Origin: an uncultured Fretibacterium sp.
GTDB taxonomy: Bacteria > Synergistota > Synergistia > Synergistales > Aminobacteriaceae
Direction: 5' to 3'
DNA: 57,273 nt
Assembly: GCA_937915755.1 (NCBI GenBank)
Contig: CALGGR010000144.1
Coordinates: 1 to 57,273, forward strand
The notes beneath the pieces were generated by a model. The model was not told the origin of the DNA, made no database searches, and saw only the letters and a list, made by a program, of their open reading frames with translations. The position numbers were made by a program, and so were the translations under genes. Shown piece after piece: positions 34,294 to 42,943 of this stretch. Position 1 is the stretch's first letter, and each line of letters begins with the position of its first letter.

Positions 34294-35865
34294 ATGAAGA
34301 ACGCAGTAGGCAGAGAGATACCCGCAGAAGCATTAGCAGTAGAACTCAAGAACGGAAGAAAGTACGAACCCTATCAGGGCAAAGGCTACCGCGACGGAAA
34401 GTACATCAAGAAAGCCGGCCCAACGTCGAAAATCTACGAGAAACCTCAGGAAAGCAAGCTCCTTCCGTCAATCCGTGAAGCAGTCATCGCTTGCGGAATC
34501 AAAGACGGTATGACAGTATCCTTCCATCACCATTTCAGGAACGGCGACTACATCGTCAACATGGTCATGAAGGAAATCGTCGATCTCGGAATCAAGGACA
34601 TCACGATTGCGGCCTCAAGTCTCGGAGATGCTCACGACCCCATAGCAGCTTACATCGAGCAGGGAATCGTTACGGGCATTCAGACATCAGGCATTCGCGG
34701 AAAGATGGGCGACGTTGTATCACACGGGAAACTCAAGACCCCCGCAATTCTCCGTTCACACGGCGGAAGAGTGAGAGCCATTGAGGAGGGCGACGTACAT
34801 ATTGACGTTGCATTTATCGGCGCACCGACATCGGACGAATACGGCAACGCACGCGCACTCGGCGGAAAGGGAGACTGCGGAGTATTATCCTATGCAGTAC
34901 CAGACTCAGAGTATGCTGACAAGGTTGTCGTAATCACTGACACTCTTGTACCTTATCCGAACTTCCCGCCAAGCATTCACGGCGTTAATGTCGATTACGT
35001 TGTGAAGGTTGACGAGATCGGTAATCCCAAGAAGATTGCCTCAGCCGCCGCAAGAATGACCCAGAACCCCAGAGATTTGATGATGGCCGAGAACACAGCA
35101 AAGGTTATCGCCGCATGTCCGTGGTTCAAAGAGGGCTTCAGCTTCCAGACGGGAGCGGGCGGGCCTTCACTCGCGGTCAACAGATTCCTTGAGCCGTTAA
35201 TGGACGAGAAGGGAATCAAAATGTCGTGGGCAATCGGAGGAATTACAGCGGCAATCTGCGAGCTTCAGCGCAAGGGCAAGGTCGGAAAGATCATCGACGT
35301 TCAGGACTTCGACACTGGAGCAATCGAGGACATTCGCACGAACCCGAACCACTTTGAGATGACAGCTTCCGAGTACGCCAACCCTGCAAACAAGGGCGCG
35401 TTCGTCAACAAGCTGGACTTCGTTGTACTTGCTGCACTTGAGGTTGACATCGACTTTAACGTGAACGTCATAACGGGTTCAGACGGTGTACTCAGGGGCG
35501 CACCGGGCGGACATCCTGACACGGCTGCGGGCGCGAAGTGCTGCGTGATAGTTACGCCTCTTACGCGCGGAAGAATGGCCACGATTTGCGAGCATGTTGT
35601 TACGGTTACGACGCCGGGCGACTGCGTTGACGTTGTTGTTACGGATTACGGTACAGCGGTCAACCCCGCAAGGAAGGACATCATTGAGGCACTCGACAAG
35701 GCTGGAATCAAGCACGTTCCAATCAAGCAGCTTCAGGAGAAGGCATACTCGCTCGTCGGGAAGCCGGACGACCTCCAGTGGAAGGACAAGGTAGTGGCAA
35801 TACTTGAGGCTCGCGACGGAACAATTCTTGACGTCGTGAAAGAGATTAAGCCCTACGAGAACTAG
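34294..35865 (+). CDS. citF: Citrate lyase alpha subunit (citrate:acetyl-ACP transferase)
   Basis: CitF exchanges the acetyl group on CitD for citrate, forming citryl-ACP. The 523-residue length is typical of the family-III CoA-transferase-like alpha chain. Landmarks include GMTVSFHHHFRNGDYIVNMVM near residue 70, AAYIEQGIVTGIQTSGIRGKMG near 122, SGIRGKMGDVVSHGKLKTPAI, and the glycine-rich TGSDGVLRGAPGGHPDTAAGAKC near 395. It starts two bases after citE stops and is followed by a terminator. The accessory genes citC and citX are not in the window; citG lies at 49708. Confidence 0.97.
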   Translation: MKNAVGREIPAEALAVELKNGRKYEPYQGKGYRDGKYIKKAGPTSKIYEKPQESKLLPSIREAVIACGIKDGMTVSFHHHFRNGDYIVNMVMKEIVDLGIKDITIAASSLGDAHDPIAAYIEQGIVTGIQTSGIRGKMGDVVSHGKLKTPAILRSHGGRVRAIEEGDVHIDVAFIGAPTSDEYGNARALGGKGDCGVLSYAVPDSEYADKVVVITDTLVPYPNFPPSIHGVNVDYVVKVDEIGNPKKIASAAARMTQNPRDLMMAENTAKVIAACPWFKEGFSFQTGAGGPSLAVNRFLEPLMDEKGIKMSWAIGGITAAICELQRKGKVGKIIDVQDFDTGAIEDIRTNPNHFEMTASEYANPANKGAFVNKLDFVVLAALEVDIDFNVNVITGSDGVLRGAPGGHPDTAAGAKCCVIVTPLTRGRMATICEHVVTVTTPGDCVDVVVTDYGTAVNPARKDIIEALDKAGIKHVPIKQLQEKAYSLVGKPDDLQWKDKVVAILEARDGTILDVVKEIKPYEN

Positions 35866-35885
35866 AGCGCAAAAGGACAGCAAAG

Positions 35886-35914
35886 CTCCCTCCTGAATTG
35901 GGGGGAGTTTTTCT
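35886..35914 (+). terminator. Rho-independent terminator of citDEF
   Basis: CTCCCTCC (35886-35893 area) pairs with GGGGGGAG over a six-base loop TGAATT and is followed by TTTTTCTTT. It lies about 20 bases after the citF stop. Confidence 0.85.
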
Positions 35915-35971
35915 TTATGTCTCCTCACGAAATACAATTTCAGGCGATAATATATTATTGAGGTGATTCAC

Positions 35972-37192
35972 ATGGAAATCATAAAGACGGCTCTCCGTTC
36001 ACTGATGAGCAACCGAACTCGCTCGCTTCTCACAATGCTGGGAATAATCATCGGTGTCGGAGCGGTTATCACGATGGTAGCAATAGGTCGCGGGGCAGCA
36101 CAGCAGGTTGAAAGCGCGCTGTCAGGCTTCGGCTCTAACCTTCTCATAGTCATGCCAGCTCCGCCAAATTCGACTGGCGCAAGAGGAGCTGCAGGTTCGG
36201 GCGAAAGTTTGACGCTTGACGACTCTTATGCCCTAGCCGAACAGACGTTCGCAATCGCAAGGACAGCCCCAGAAGTCAGCACGTCGGCACAGGTCATCTA
36301 CGGCAATTCAAACTGGAACACAAGCGTAACAGGAAGCACCCCTGACATCTTGCAGGTTCGTAACTGGACGATGGCATCAGGCGCAATGTTCACGGAGCAG
36401 GACGTGAGGTCGGGCGCAAAAGTCTGCGTAATAGGCCCAACCGTAGCTACTGAACTTTTCGGCTACTCTGATCCTATCGACATGACCATAAGAATCCGAA
36501 GCATACCGTTCCGCATCGTAGGTATGACAACGAAGAAGGGCGCGAACTCAATGGGGCAGGATCAGGACGATTTCATTCTCGTTCCTGTAACAACGGCTCA
36601 GAGAAGGCTCATAAGAATGGGCACTAGGGTTGACAGCGTGAGAAGGATTAACGTTCAGGCGAAGGACAAAAACTCAGTTTCAACCGCTGAACAGGAGGCA
36701 ATATCGCTTCTACGTCAGAGGCACAGGCTAACTGAGGGCGTTGAAAACGATTTCAATATCCGAAACCTAACGGAGATTCAAGAAAGCATGGCCAGCACCG
36801 CTAACGTTATGAGTATGCTTCTTGGAGCAGTCGCGTCAATCTCACTCCTCGTCGGCGGAATTGGAATCATGAACATCATGCTGGTCTCGGTAAGTGAACG
36901 TACACGCGAAATCGGAATCCGCATGGCCGTGGGTGCAAGGCCGTCAAATGTCAGGACGCAATTTTTGACAGAGGCGGTTGTGCTTTCATTGCTTGGCGGA
37001 GCTATAGGCATTTCTATGGGAGTTGGAATCTCGAAGGCTGTAACGGCATTCTTCGGGTGGGCAACGCTGATTTCAGGGCAGTCGGTTGTAATTGCTGCGG
37101 GATTTTCGGCGTTCATCGGGATATTATTCGGGTTCTGGCCAGCTTGGAAGGCCTCGAACCTTGACCCTATTGACGCTTTGAGGACGGAATAA
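35972..37192 (+). CDS. MacB/FtsX-type ABC transporter permease
   Basis: A 406-residue permease of the MacB type: an N-terminal helix with NRTRSLLTMLGIIIGVGAVITMVAIGRG, a periplasmic MacB-PCD domain (about 50-270) and a C-terminal FtsX domain with three helices (VASISLLVGGIGIMNIMLVSVSERTREIGIRMAVGA). Start ATG 35972 follows the ribosome site GAGGTGA; the open frame begins at GTG 35963. The usual ATPase and membrane-fusion partners are not adjacent; the only fusion protein in the window (45498) belongs to an RND pump. It would act in export across the envelope, substrate unknown. Confidence 0.9.
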   Translation: MEIIKTALRSLMSNRTRSLLTMLGIIIGVGAVITMVAIGRGAAQQVESALSGFGSNLLIVMPAPPNSTGARGAAGSGESLTLDDSYALAEQTFAIARTAPEVSTSAQVIYGNSNWNTSVTGSTPDILQVRNWTMASGAMFTEQDVRSGAKVCVIGPTVATELFGYSDPIDMTIRIRSIPFRIVGMTTKKGANSMGQDQDDFILVPVTTAQRRLIRMGTRVDSVRRINVQAKDKNSVSTAEQEAISLLRQRHRLTEGVENDFNIRNLTEIQESMASTANVMSMLLGAVASISLLVGGIGIMNIMLVSVSERTREIGIRMAVGARPSNVRTQFLTEAVVLSLLGGAIGISMGVGISKAVTAFFGWATLISGQSVVIAAGFSAFIGILFGFWPAWKASNLDPIDALRTE

Positions 37193-37295
37193 ATTGCGTT
37201 TTTTACGTTTTTGCGTATAATTCAAAAACAGTTGAGCAGAATGGTGTTATGCCAAATTTCTTGCGAACTATGTTGTAACGAAAAGGAGTGTTTGT

Positions 37296-39644
37296 ATGAA
37301 GAAGTTTCTTGTGGTCGTTATGTTGGCAGTTATGTGTGTTCCATGCAACGCTGCGGAGAAAGTTGCGGCGGTCTGCGATAATGGAACCTTCAACGGTGTC
37401 TTATCTTCCGATAATGTCATCACGTGGCTCGGTATTCCTTATGCCAAACCTCCCGTAGGCCCTCTCAGATGGAAAGTTCCTCAAGCTCCTGAAGCAAGTA
37501 CAGCGTCATTTGAAGCTGATAAGTTCTCAGCAATGCCGATACAGAAAGTGCGGGACACTAATCCTTCTTCGCTAATGCCTCAAGATGAAGACTGCCTGTA
37601 CCTCAATGTCTGGAAGGCCAGCGATGATACCGTTGCTTCCCGTCCTGTCATGGTATGGGTTCACGGAGGCTCATTCAGAGCTAACGGGACTGCTGAACCT
37701 GAATGGCACGGACACAAATTAGCGGCCGATAATCCTGACGTAATGGTCGTGTCTGTCGGTTACAGGCTCGGCCTTATGGGCTTCATCGACTTTTCCGAAG
37801 TAAGCGGCGGCGAAAACTTTGCAGAGAGCGGAAACTTAGGGATCCTCGACGTTCTACAGAGTCTGAAATGGCTGAAAGCTAATATAGCTTCGTTCGGCGG
37901 AGACCCTGATAACATCACGGTGTTCGGGCAGTCATCTGGATCGGCTTTGATCTCGCTGTTAATGACGATCCCGGAAGCACAGGGGCTTTTCCAGAGGGCT
38001 ATACTCCAAAGCGGTGCTGTCTCAATGTCAATGGCCAGGAAGAGTGCAGCAGAGGACGCTACAGAGCTTGCCAGAAAGCTCCTCAAACTGACAGGGACAA
38101 CAGACATGGCTGGCTTGATGGCTCTAACTTCAAAAGACCTCCAGAACGCCGCAAACAAGCTTGAGGGCGCACTGAATTTCCCGGAGCGCGACGGTGTAGT
38201 CCTGTCTGAAGATGTCTATGCAGCTTTTGCCGCAAACGCAGGTAACTATGATATTCTCATCGGCTCTAATGCTGATGAAGCACGTTACTTCTTGGGAGCT
38301 ATAGGCAGTGTTGATCTGTTCGGCGATTACGTAACTTCGGCTTACGTTCAGCTCACTGATGCAATGAGCAGGATACCTGACTACGGGGAAGCGATGGTTG
38401 GTGCCGCAGAAAACTTCATTGCTCTTCAGGGAAATGTTGAACCTGTCTGGGCGTATACGGAATTTCTGAATGACTTGCTTTTCAGAGTCCCTGCCATACA
38501 GATGGCTTCATCACCAGCCAGAACGGGCAGAACATACATGTATTACTGGAATATGCCAACAGCCGCACCGTACCTAGCGTGTCATGCAGTCGAGATTCCG
38601 TTCATTTTCGACCTTCCAAACGCATTGATTCCGGCTGATTTCCTGAACAGTGCGCAGGGACAGGGCATACGCACTCTCGTTCAAAGTATATGGGTTGATT
38701 TCGCTAAGGACGGAGTGATAAACGGCATGGCTGAATACACGGCATCTGACCGTACTACAATGGTAATCAGTCCTGATGTAATGCCGGTAAGTGCAGCGAA
38801 TGACCCGTTAAGCACGCAGAGACAGTTGATGACACCTTTGCTTGCGCTGAACTTTTCAGGACGTGACATCATCAATCTTGTGAACGCTGGCGGTGCAGAT
38901 GAAGAGATTGACACTCCAACAAGCCCAGATGTTCCGGTCAACTCGACGAGTCCCGACGTGCCGGTAATCCCGACAAGCCCAGATGTCCCGGTAATCCCGA
39001 CAAGCCCCGATGTGCCTGTCCCTCCGACAAGCCCCGACGTTCCACACGTCCCGACGAGCCCTGATTTGCCTTCTGAGACTCAGTCTAACGTTACTCAGCC
39101 GACAGTGAACGTTGAGAAAGTCATTGACACCGTCCGCGAATTACTGAATCTCGCAAACGCCGTCGTCGTGGAACTCCCAGCCTCATCATCGGGAACGTCA
39201 AGAACTGTCTCGGATATTCCGTCAGGACAGTTCAGTGCGATAGAGGCACAGGGACGTAAAGTTGCGGTTGTCCTTCCTGAACTCACAGTTACAACAGCGG
39301 CAATCAACGTTTTCGGTGTGAGCCTCGACAACCTTGCGCCGGGTGCAACGATATTCCTCGACATGACGAGAAGGTCTGCGACAGCCTCAAACGCTTCGGT
39401 CAGTTCAGCGGAAGACTACGCGGGTGAGTACGTTTTCCTCGACGATGACGGCAATGAAGTTTCCACAGTCCCGCCAAACCGTCATGTGAACGTTGCGGCC
39501 TACCTTGAGCCGGGCTATGTATATTCGCCCGTGATCACGACCAGCGAAACGACAGGAGTCGGAAGTTCAAGCGGAGGTTGCAGTACAGGTTTCAGCGCGG
39601 CGATCCTTCTTGCGGGACTCGCGCTCATAATGCGGAAAAAGTAA
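37296..39644 (+). CDS. Secreted type-B carboxylesterase with repeat stalk and Synergist-CTERM-like tail
   Basis: A 782-residue exported esterase. Residues 1-19 form a signal peptide ending CNA. The carboxylesterase domain (about 20-530) has EDCLYLNVW near 100, the oxyanion-hole HGGSFRANG near 125, the nucleophile Ser213 in GQSSG, an acidic triad residue in SNADEARYF near 327 and the His of LACHAVEIPF near 430. Then come six nine-residue repeats of the type TSPDVPVIP (542-595), a threonine/valine-rich domain, and at the C-terminus SSSGGCSTGFSAAILLAGLALIMRKK-type architecture: Gly-Gly-Cys-Ser, a hydrophobic segment, basic end. This matches the Synergist-CTERM surface-sorting signal. Substrate unknown; ester hydrolysis at the cell surface is likely. 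Confidence 0.92.
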   Translation: MKKFLVVVMLAVMCVPCNAAEKVAAVCDNGTFNGVLSSDNVITWLGIPYAKPPVGPLRWKVPQAPEASTASFEADKFSAMPIQKVRDTNPSSLMPQDEDCLYLNVWKASDDTVASRPVMVWVHGGSFRANGTAEPEWHGHKLAADNPDVMVVSVGYRLGLMGFIDFSEVSGGENFAESGNLGILDVLQSLKWLKANIASFGGDPDNITVFGQSSGSALISLLMTIPEAQGLFQRAILQSGAVSMSMARKSAAEDATELARKLLKLTGTTDMAGLMALTSKDLQNAANKLEGALNFPERDGVVLSEDVYAAFAANAGNYDILIGSNADEARYFLGAIGSVDLFGDYVTSAYVQLTDAMSRIPDYGEAMVGAAENFIALQGNVEPVWAYTEFLNDLLFRVPAIQMASSPARTGRTYMYYWNMPTAAPYLACHAVEIPFIFDLPNALIPADFLNSAQGQGIRTLVQSIWVDFAKDGVINGMAEYTASDRTTMVISPDVMPVSAANDPLSTQRQLMTPLLALNFSGRDIINLVNAGGADEEIDTPTSPDVPVNSTSPDVPVIPTSPDVPVIPTSPDVPVPPTSPDVPHVPTSPDLPSETQSNVTQPTVNVEKVIDTVRELLNLANAVVVELPASSSGTSRTVSDIPSGQFSAIEAQGRKVAVVLPELTVTTAAINVFGVSLDNLAPGATIFLDMTRRSATASNASVSSAEDYAGEYVFLDDDGNEVSTVPPNRHVNVAAYLEPGYVYSPVITTSETTGVGSSSGGCSTGFSAAILLAGLALIMRKK
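38919..39080 (+). repeat. Six tandem 27-base repeats encoding a Pro/Thr/Ser stalk
   Basis: Six in-frame units of 27 bases encode TSPDVPVxP-type nine-residue repeats within the esterase. Units two and three are nearly identical while the outer ones have drifted, mainly at third positions and in the last residues. Such Pro-rich stalks typically hold a catalytic domain away from the cell surface. Repeat number may vary between strains. Confidence 0.9.
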
Positions 39645-39651
39645 CAGAAGC

Positions 39652-39990
39652 AGTCAGTAACCTCACGTCTAAAGACAGGGGCTTGAAAAAAAGCTCTTGC
39701 TGACTAGCCTAAGTCTTAACTGACTACGTTACCTGCGAATATATAGGTATCGGCGGACGTAAATCCTAATCTGCCGCTCTACGGTTTGTGGTTAAACAGT
39801 CCTGAGAGGCAGGGGCAGTGCTGCAAACATATAAACCGCAGGATAACATTGGCGAAGGATTATTACTCTAGCGGGCGGAGGTCTGTTCCTTATTAACAGA
39901 TATAAAGCCCGCTCGCCTCTGGCGATATAATACTAACAAAAAGGAGGGCGCACTTCCTCCCCATAGCTAAAAGCTAGGGGTATCCGTGCG
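39652..39990 (+). ncRNA. ORF-less IscB-type (HEARO/omega-RNA-like) guide-RNA element
   Basis: The 408 bases between the esterase and malQ hold no ORF but many strong stems. AGTCAGT (39652-39658) pairs with ACTGACT (39719-39725), enclosing GTCT/AGAC (39667-39676 area) and GGGGCTT (39678-39684)/AAGCTCT (39691-39697). CCTGCG (39732-39737) pairs with CGCAGG (39837-39842) around CGGCGG/CTGCCG (39751/39771) and CGGTTT/AAACCG (39782/39833). AGCGGGC (39870)/GCCCGCT (39907) encloses TCTGTT/AACAGA, then CGCC-TCT-GGCG. A ribosome site AAAAAGGAGG (39938-39947) ends the block, as before iscB, but no gene follows; instead a terminal hairpin (39959-39980) closes the element. Order and 3' end match HEARO RNA as I know it. 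The bases just before 39652, in the esterase 3' end, occupy the guide position. Confidence 0.58.
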
Positions 39991-40020
39991 AGTTTTTGAT
40001 GATCAATCAACAAAAATTCG

Positions 40021-40046
40021 CCCCCTCACTTCACATTGCGAGGGGG
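40021..40046 (-). terminator. Terminator of malQ group
   Basis: CCCCCTC and GAGGGGG pair across a short loop, with T-rich sequence on both sides, directly after the malQ stop on the minus strand. It can also stop plus-strand transcription coming from the guide-RNA-like element. Confidence 0.8.
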
Positions 40047-40052
40047 AGTTTT

Positions 40053-41552
40053 TTATATTCGCCCGTAGAGTTTGCAGGCGGCCTTTATCCTGTCAGCAAG
40101 ACCATCAGGAATAGCGTCCACCGTCATTCTCCACTCCCAATTTCCTGAAGGTGTCGACGGCACATTGATCCTCGCCTCAGCACCGAGTCTCAGATAATCC
40201 TGCATCGGTATAACCGCCGTGTCAGCAACAGAACTGACCGCAAGCCTCGTAACCTCAGACGTGAATATATATCCGTCCATAACGTCGCGCCCTATATATG
40301 ACGCAAAGTTCTTTATCTCGTCCTCAGTTGCGTCGTTCTCGAACCAGCCCCGCGATGTGTTGTTGTCGTGAGTACCAGTGTAGACCACAGAGTCGCGTGT
40401 GTGATTGTGAGGTGCGTAGGGATTATCGGCGGGATTTCCGAACGCGAAGTGTAACACCAGCATTCCTGGCAGGCCGTAATCCTTCCTCAGCTCCTCGACA
40501 TCAGGCGTTATTATTCCGAGATTTTCAGCCCAGAATGGCATCGTCGGGAAATTCTCCTTGAGTGCCGCAAAAAATTTCTCGTGAGGAACGTCAATCCATT
40601 CGCCGTTCTTGGCCGTCTCCTCACCGTACGGTACTGCCCAATATGCCGCAAGTCCCCTGAAATGATCTATCCTTATTCGGTCGAACATCGAAAGAAGATT
40701 CTTCAGCCTCCTAATCCACCAACTGAAGCCGTCCTTCTCCATTACGTCCCACTTGTAACACGGATTACCCCAAAGCTGCCCCGTCTCGCTGAAATAATCC
40801 GGCGGAACTCCCGCTACCGTTACAGGGTTCAAGTCCTCGTCGAGATCGAACATTCCCGGATTCTCCCAAACGTCAGCGCAGTCCCTCGTTACATACAGCG
40901 GCATGTCCCCGACAATCTCAATCCCAAGCTCCTTCAATTCCTCGTGAAGCGCCTTGACCTGCCTGAAGAATATGTATTGGTAGAACTCCTGACGTGATAT
41001 TTCCTCCGAGTATTCTTCCTTGAACTTTTTGAGCGCGGAAGGGTCTCTGTGCTTCAGGTCATCAGGCCATTTATACCAAGCCGCACCGCCGTTCACCTGC
41101 TTTATGACGCTGAACAATGCAAACGCTTCAAGCCATTCCGTCTCAGAAATGAAAGCCTCGAAATCTAACATATCACCCTTGCTCATGTGCTTGCAGGCAG
41201 CGTTGAGTATCTCGGTCTTGAATGTTCTTGCCGACTCGTAGTCAACGCGCTCAGGATTCTTCGTGAAGTCATATTTTGCAGACAGCTTCTTGAGCTCGTC
41301 AGCAGTAATCATTCCTTCTTCAACAAGAATCTCAGGGCTTACAAGAAGGTGATTCCCTGCAAACGCACTCGTTGGACTGTATGGCGAATTTCCGCAGCCC
41401 GGGTCTATCGTTGTCATTGGGAGAACCTGCCATATCTTTTGCCCGGCATCATGAAGGAACTTCGCGAACTTATACGCTTCAGGCCCGAAATCACCTATGC
41501 CGTATTCCGATGGAAGCGATGTTAAAGGCAGTAATATTCCTGCACCCCTCAT
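40053..41552 (-). CDS. malQ: 4-alpha-glucanotransferase (GH77)
   Basis: MalQ/DPE1-type amylomaltase moves alpha-1,4-glucan segments between chains in maltodextrin or glycogen metabolism, in the cytoplasm. The 499-residue size is standard. Signatures: GAGILLPLTSLPSEYGIGDFG at the start, GNSPYSPTSAFAGN near 50, DRIRIDHFRGLAAYWAVP near 290 with the catalytic Asp nucleophile, PFWAENLGIITPDVEELR near 340 with the acid/base Glu, and VYTGTHDNNTSRGWF near 390. It is 13 bases downstream of the amidohydrolase gene. Other maltodextrin genes are not in the window. Confidence 0.96.
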   Translation of the reverse strand: MRGAGILLPLTSLPSEYGIGDFGPEAYKFAKFLHDAGQKIWQVLPMTTIDPGCGNSPYSPTSAFAGNHLLVSPEILVEEGMITADELKKLSAKYDFTKNPERVDYESARTFKTEILNAACKHMSKGDMLDFEAFISETEWLEAFALFSVIKQVNGGAAWYKWPDDLKHRDPSALKKFKEEYSEEISRQEFYQYIFFRQVKALHEELKELGIEIVGDMPLYVTRDCADVWENPGMFDLDEDLNPVTVAGVPPDYFSETGQLWGNPCYKWDVMEKDGFSWWIRRLKNLLSMFDRIRIDHFRGLAAYWAVPYGEETAKNGEWIDVPHEKFFAALKENFPTMPFWAENLGIITPDVEELRKDYGLPGMLVLHFAFGNPADNPYAPHNHTRDSVVYTGTHDNNTSRGWFENDATEDEIKNFASYIGRDVMDGYIFTSEVTRLAVSSVADTAVIPMQDYLRLGAEARINVPSTPSGNWEWRMTVDAIPDGLADRIKAACKLYGRI

Positions 41553-41565
41553 AAATTTTTCCTCC

Positions 41566-42885
41566 TTATATAGCTCCAGAATCGTAAACCGCGCAGCCTG
41601 CGCAGAACGTCATAGCAACATCGATCTCAGAAATCTCCTCCGGCCTCACCAAGAACGGATCCTGTTCAAGTATCACCATATCAGCATCGTTACCGACAGA
41701 AAGCTCACCGCGACGAGCTTCCGCCCCGCCGTTCCATGAAGCTGACCACGTATATATGCTCAATGCTTCAGCTACACTCAGGCCATTACTCACGAAATCG
41801 CTTATCGTTTTTACGGGTGATGTCAGAGATTGGCCGCTTCCTGATGAGATTACCAGTCCGTTCTTGAATGCCTCGTGAATAAAATCGTCCTCATTTCCTG
41901 CGATTATTATTCCGCCAAGACCGAGAAGCCTCATTCTTTCTATGAGATTCCCTGCAATATTCCTGATTACGTGGCGGGAATTTTTACGTGAACGCTTTAT
42001 TACGCGCTCAAGGGCATTGAGGCAGGACTTGCTGTTGTCGCTGATTACCTGACAGCCGGACAGGTGAGCCGCGTATATCATGCTCTTCTGGACTTGCTGC
42101 TCAAGACCGCCGTCAACAATGATTCCTCCGAGCCTGCAAAATGGAAGGCCGTCGCCCGTTCTCAGTCCCTCCGAAAGAAAGTCATTGAGCGTCCCCATGT
42201 CATCAAAGCCGAAGTTGCACCTTAGCCGGAACGTCAGTGAGTCACAGGCATCGTTGAAGAATATATCCCACAATCTTTTAGCGTCCCCGCGAAAGTCCGA
42301 CCATATCTCCGTTATTCCTAGAGCGTTGACTTTTGGGGCGTAAGTTTTTGCGAGGTGAAGAATATCCTCATCGCTCAAGTCCGGAAGATGCTGCGTGAAC
42401 TCATCAAGCTCAACGTTATCCTGAGGCATGTTAAACGCGTTCATTGCCGGAGTGTTGAGGACAGCGTGGCTTCTCTTAGCGTCAATGACGGCACATGGCA
42501 TGGCAGGGATTACAGCGTCAATGTCGTCGCGTGAGATTATGATTTCGTCGGGAAGGCCGTCTGCAATGTACCATTCACGGAGAGGCTTAGGATTTGCGCG
42601 GGAATACGTGGTTAAGAGTTCGGACATTTCGCGGGCTGAGTGAACGTTCGAGAGGCTGAGGCGCTCCTGAGATTCCGCCCATGAAAGAAAGTCGAGGCAT
42701 GTATCACAGAATCCTGGCAATACAGTTCTTCCGTGAATGTCGATGATCTTGCCATCAAGGCTGCTAACTTCGTCATCAACGGAGACGATTCGGCCATGCT
42801 CGAATGTAATGTTAGATGCCGTACCTGACTGAGTATGAATCCTTCCGTTAATGAGTGAGATTTTCTCGTCTTGGGTCTGCAACAA
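41566..42885 (-). CDS. Amidohydrolase-like protein lacking the usual metal-binding HxH
   Basis: A 439-residue protein with the layout of YtcJ-type amidohydrolases: an N-terminal beta sandwich (ISLINGRIHTQSG), GRTVLPGFCDTCLDF near residue 55, a TIM-barrel middle and a C-terminal GELSVGNDADMVILEQDPF. The family normally has PGFxDxHxH with two metal-binding histidines; here Cys, Thr and Leu/Asp stand instead (DTCLDF). Later ligand sites also look changed (VISDNSKS where HAIGD is usual, RHVIRNIAG where HRIEH is usual). So the protein may be a non-hydrolytic relative or use a different metal site. The start is TTG at 42885 behind GGGGGA. Confidence 0.8.
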   Translation of the reverse strand: MLQTQDEKISLINGRIHTQSGTASNITFEHGRIVSVDDEVSSLDGKIIDIHGRTVLPGFCDTCLDFLSWAESQERLSLSNVHSAREMSELLTTYSRANPKPLREWYIADGLPDEIIISRDDIDAVIPAMPCAVIDAKRSHAVLNTPAMNAFNMPQDNVELDEFTQHLPDLSDEDILHLAKTYAPKVNALGITEIWSDFRGDAKRLWDIFFNDACDSLTFRLRCNFGFDDMGTLNDFLSEGLRTGDGLPFCRLGGIIVDGGLEQQVQKSMIYAAHLSGCQVISDNSKSCLNALERVIKRSRKNSRHVIRNIAGNLIERMRLLGLGGIIIAGNEDDFIHEAFKNGLVISSGSGQSLTSPVKTISDFVSNGLSVAEALSIYTWSASWNGGAEARRGELSVGNDADMVILEQDPFLVRPEEISEIDVAMTFCAGCAVYDSGAI

Positions 42886-42911
42886 GCAATCCCCCTTTTA
42901 TTGAATATGAT

Positions 42912-42939
42912 AAAGCCCGCCAATATTTCAGGCAGGCTT
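42912..42939 (-). terminator. Hairpin between small gene and amidohydrolase
   Basis: AAGCCCGCC (42913-42921) pairs with GGCAGGCTT (42931-42939), eight of nine positions, across loop AATATTTCA. On the minus strand it is followed by TTTATC, five bases after the small gene stops. It looks like a terminator or partial attenuator for the small gene. Confidence 0.6.
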
Positions 42940-42943
42940 AATG

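Noticed and set aside
39645..40052. Metabolite riboswitch for malQ or the esterase
   Set aside because: The structured block is on the plus strand downstream of the esterase, and malQ is on the minus strand converging on it, so it is not a leader of either gene; the ribosome-site-like 3' end fits the HEARO layout better.
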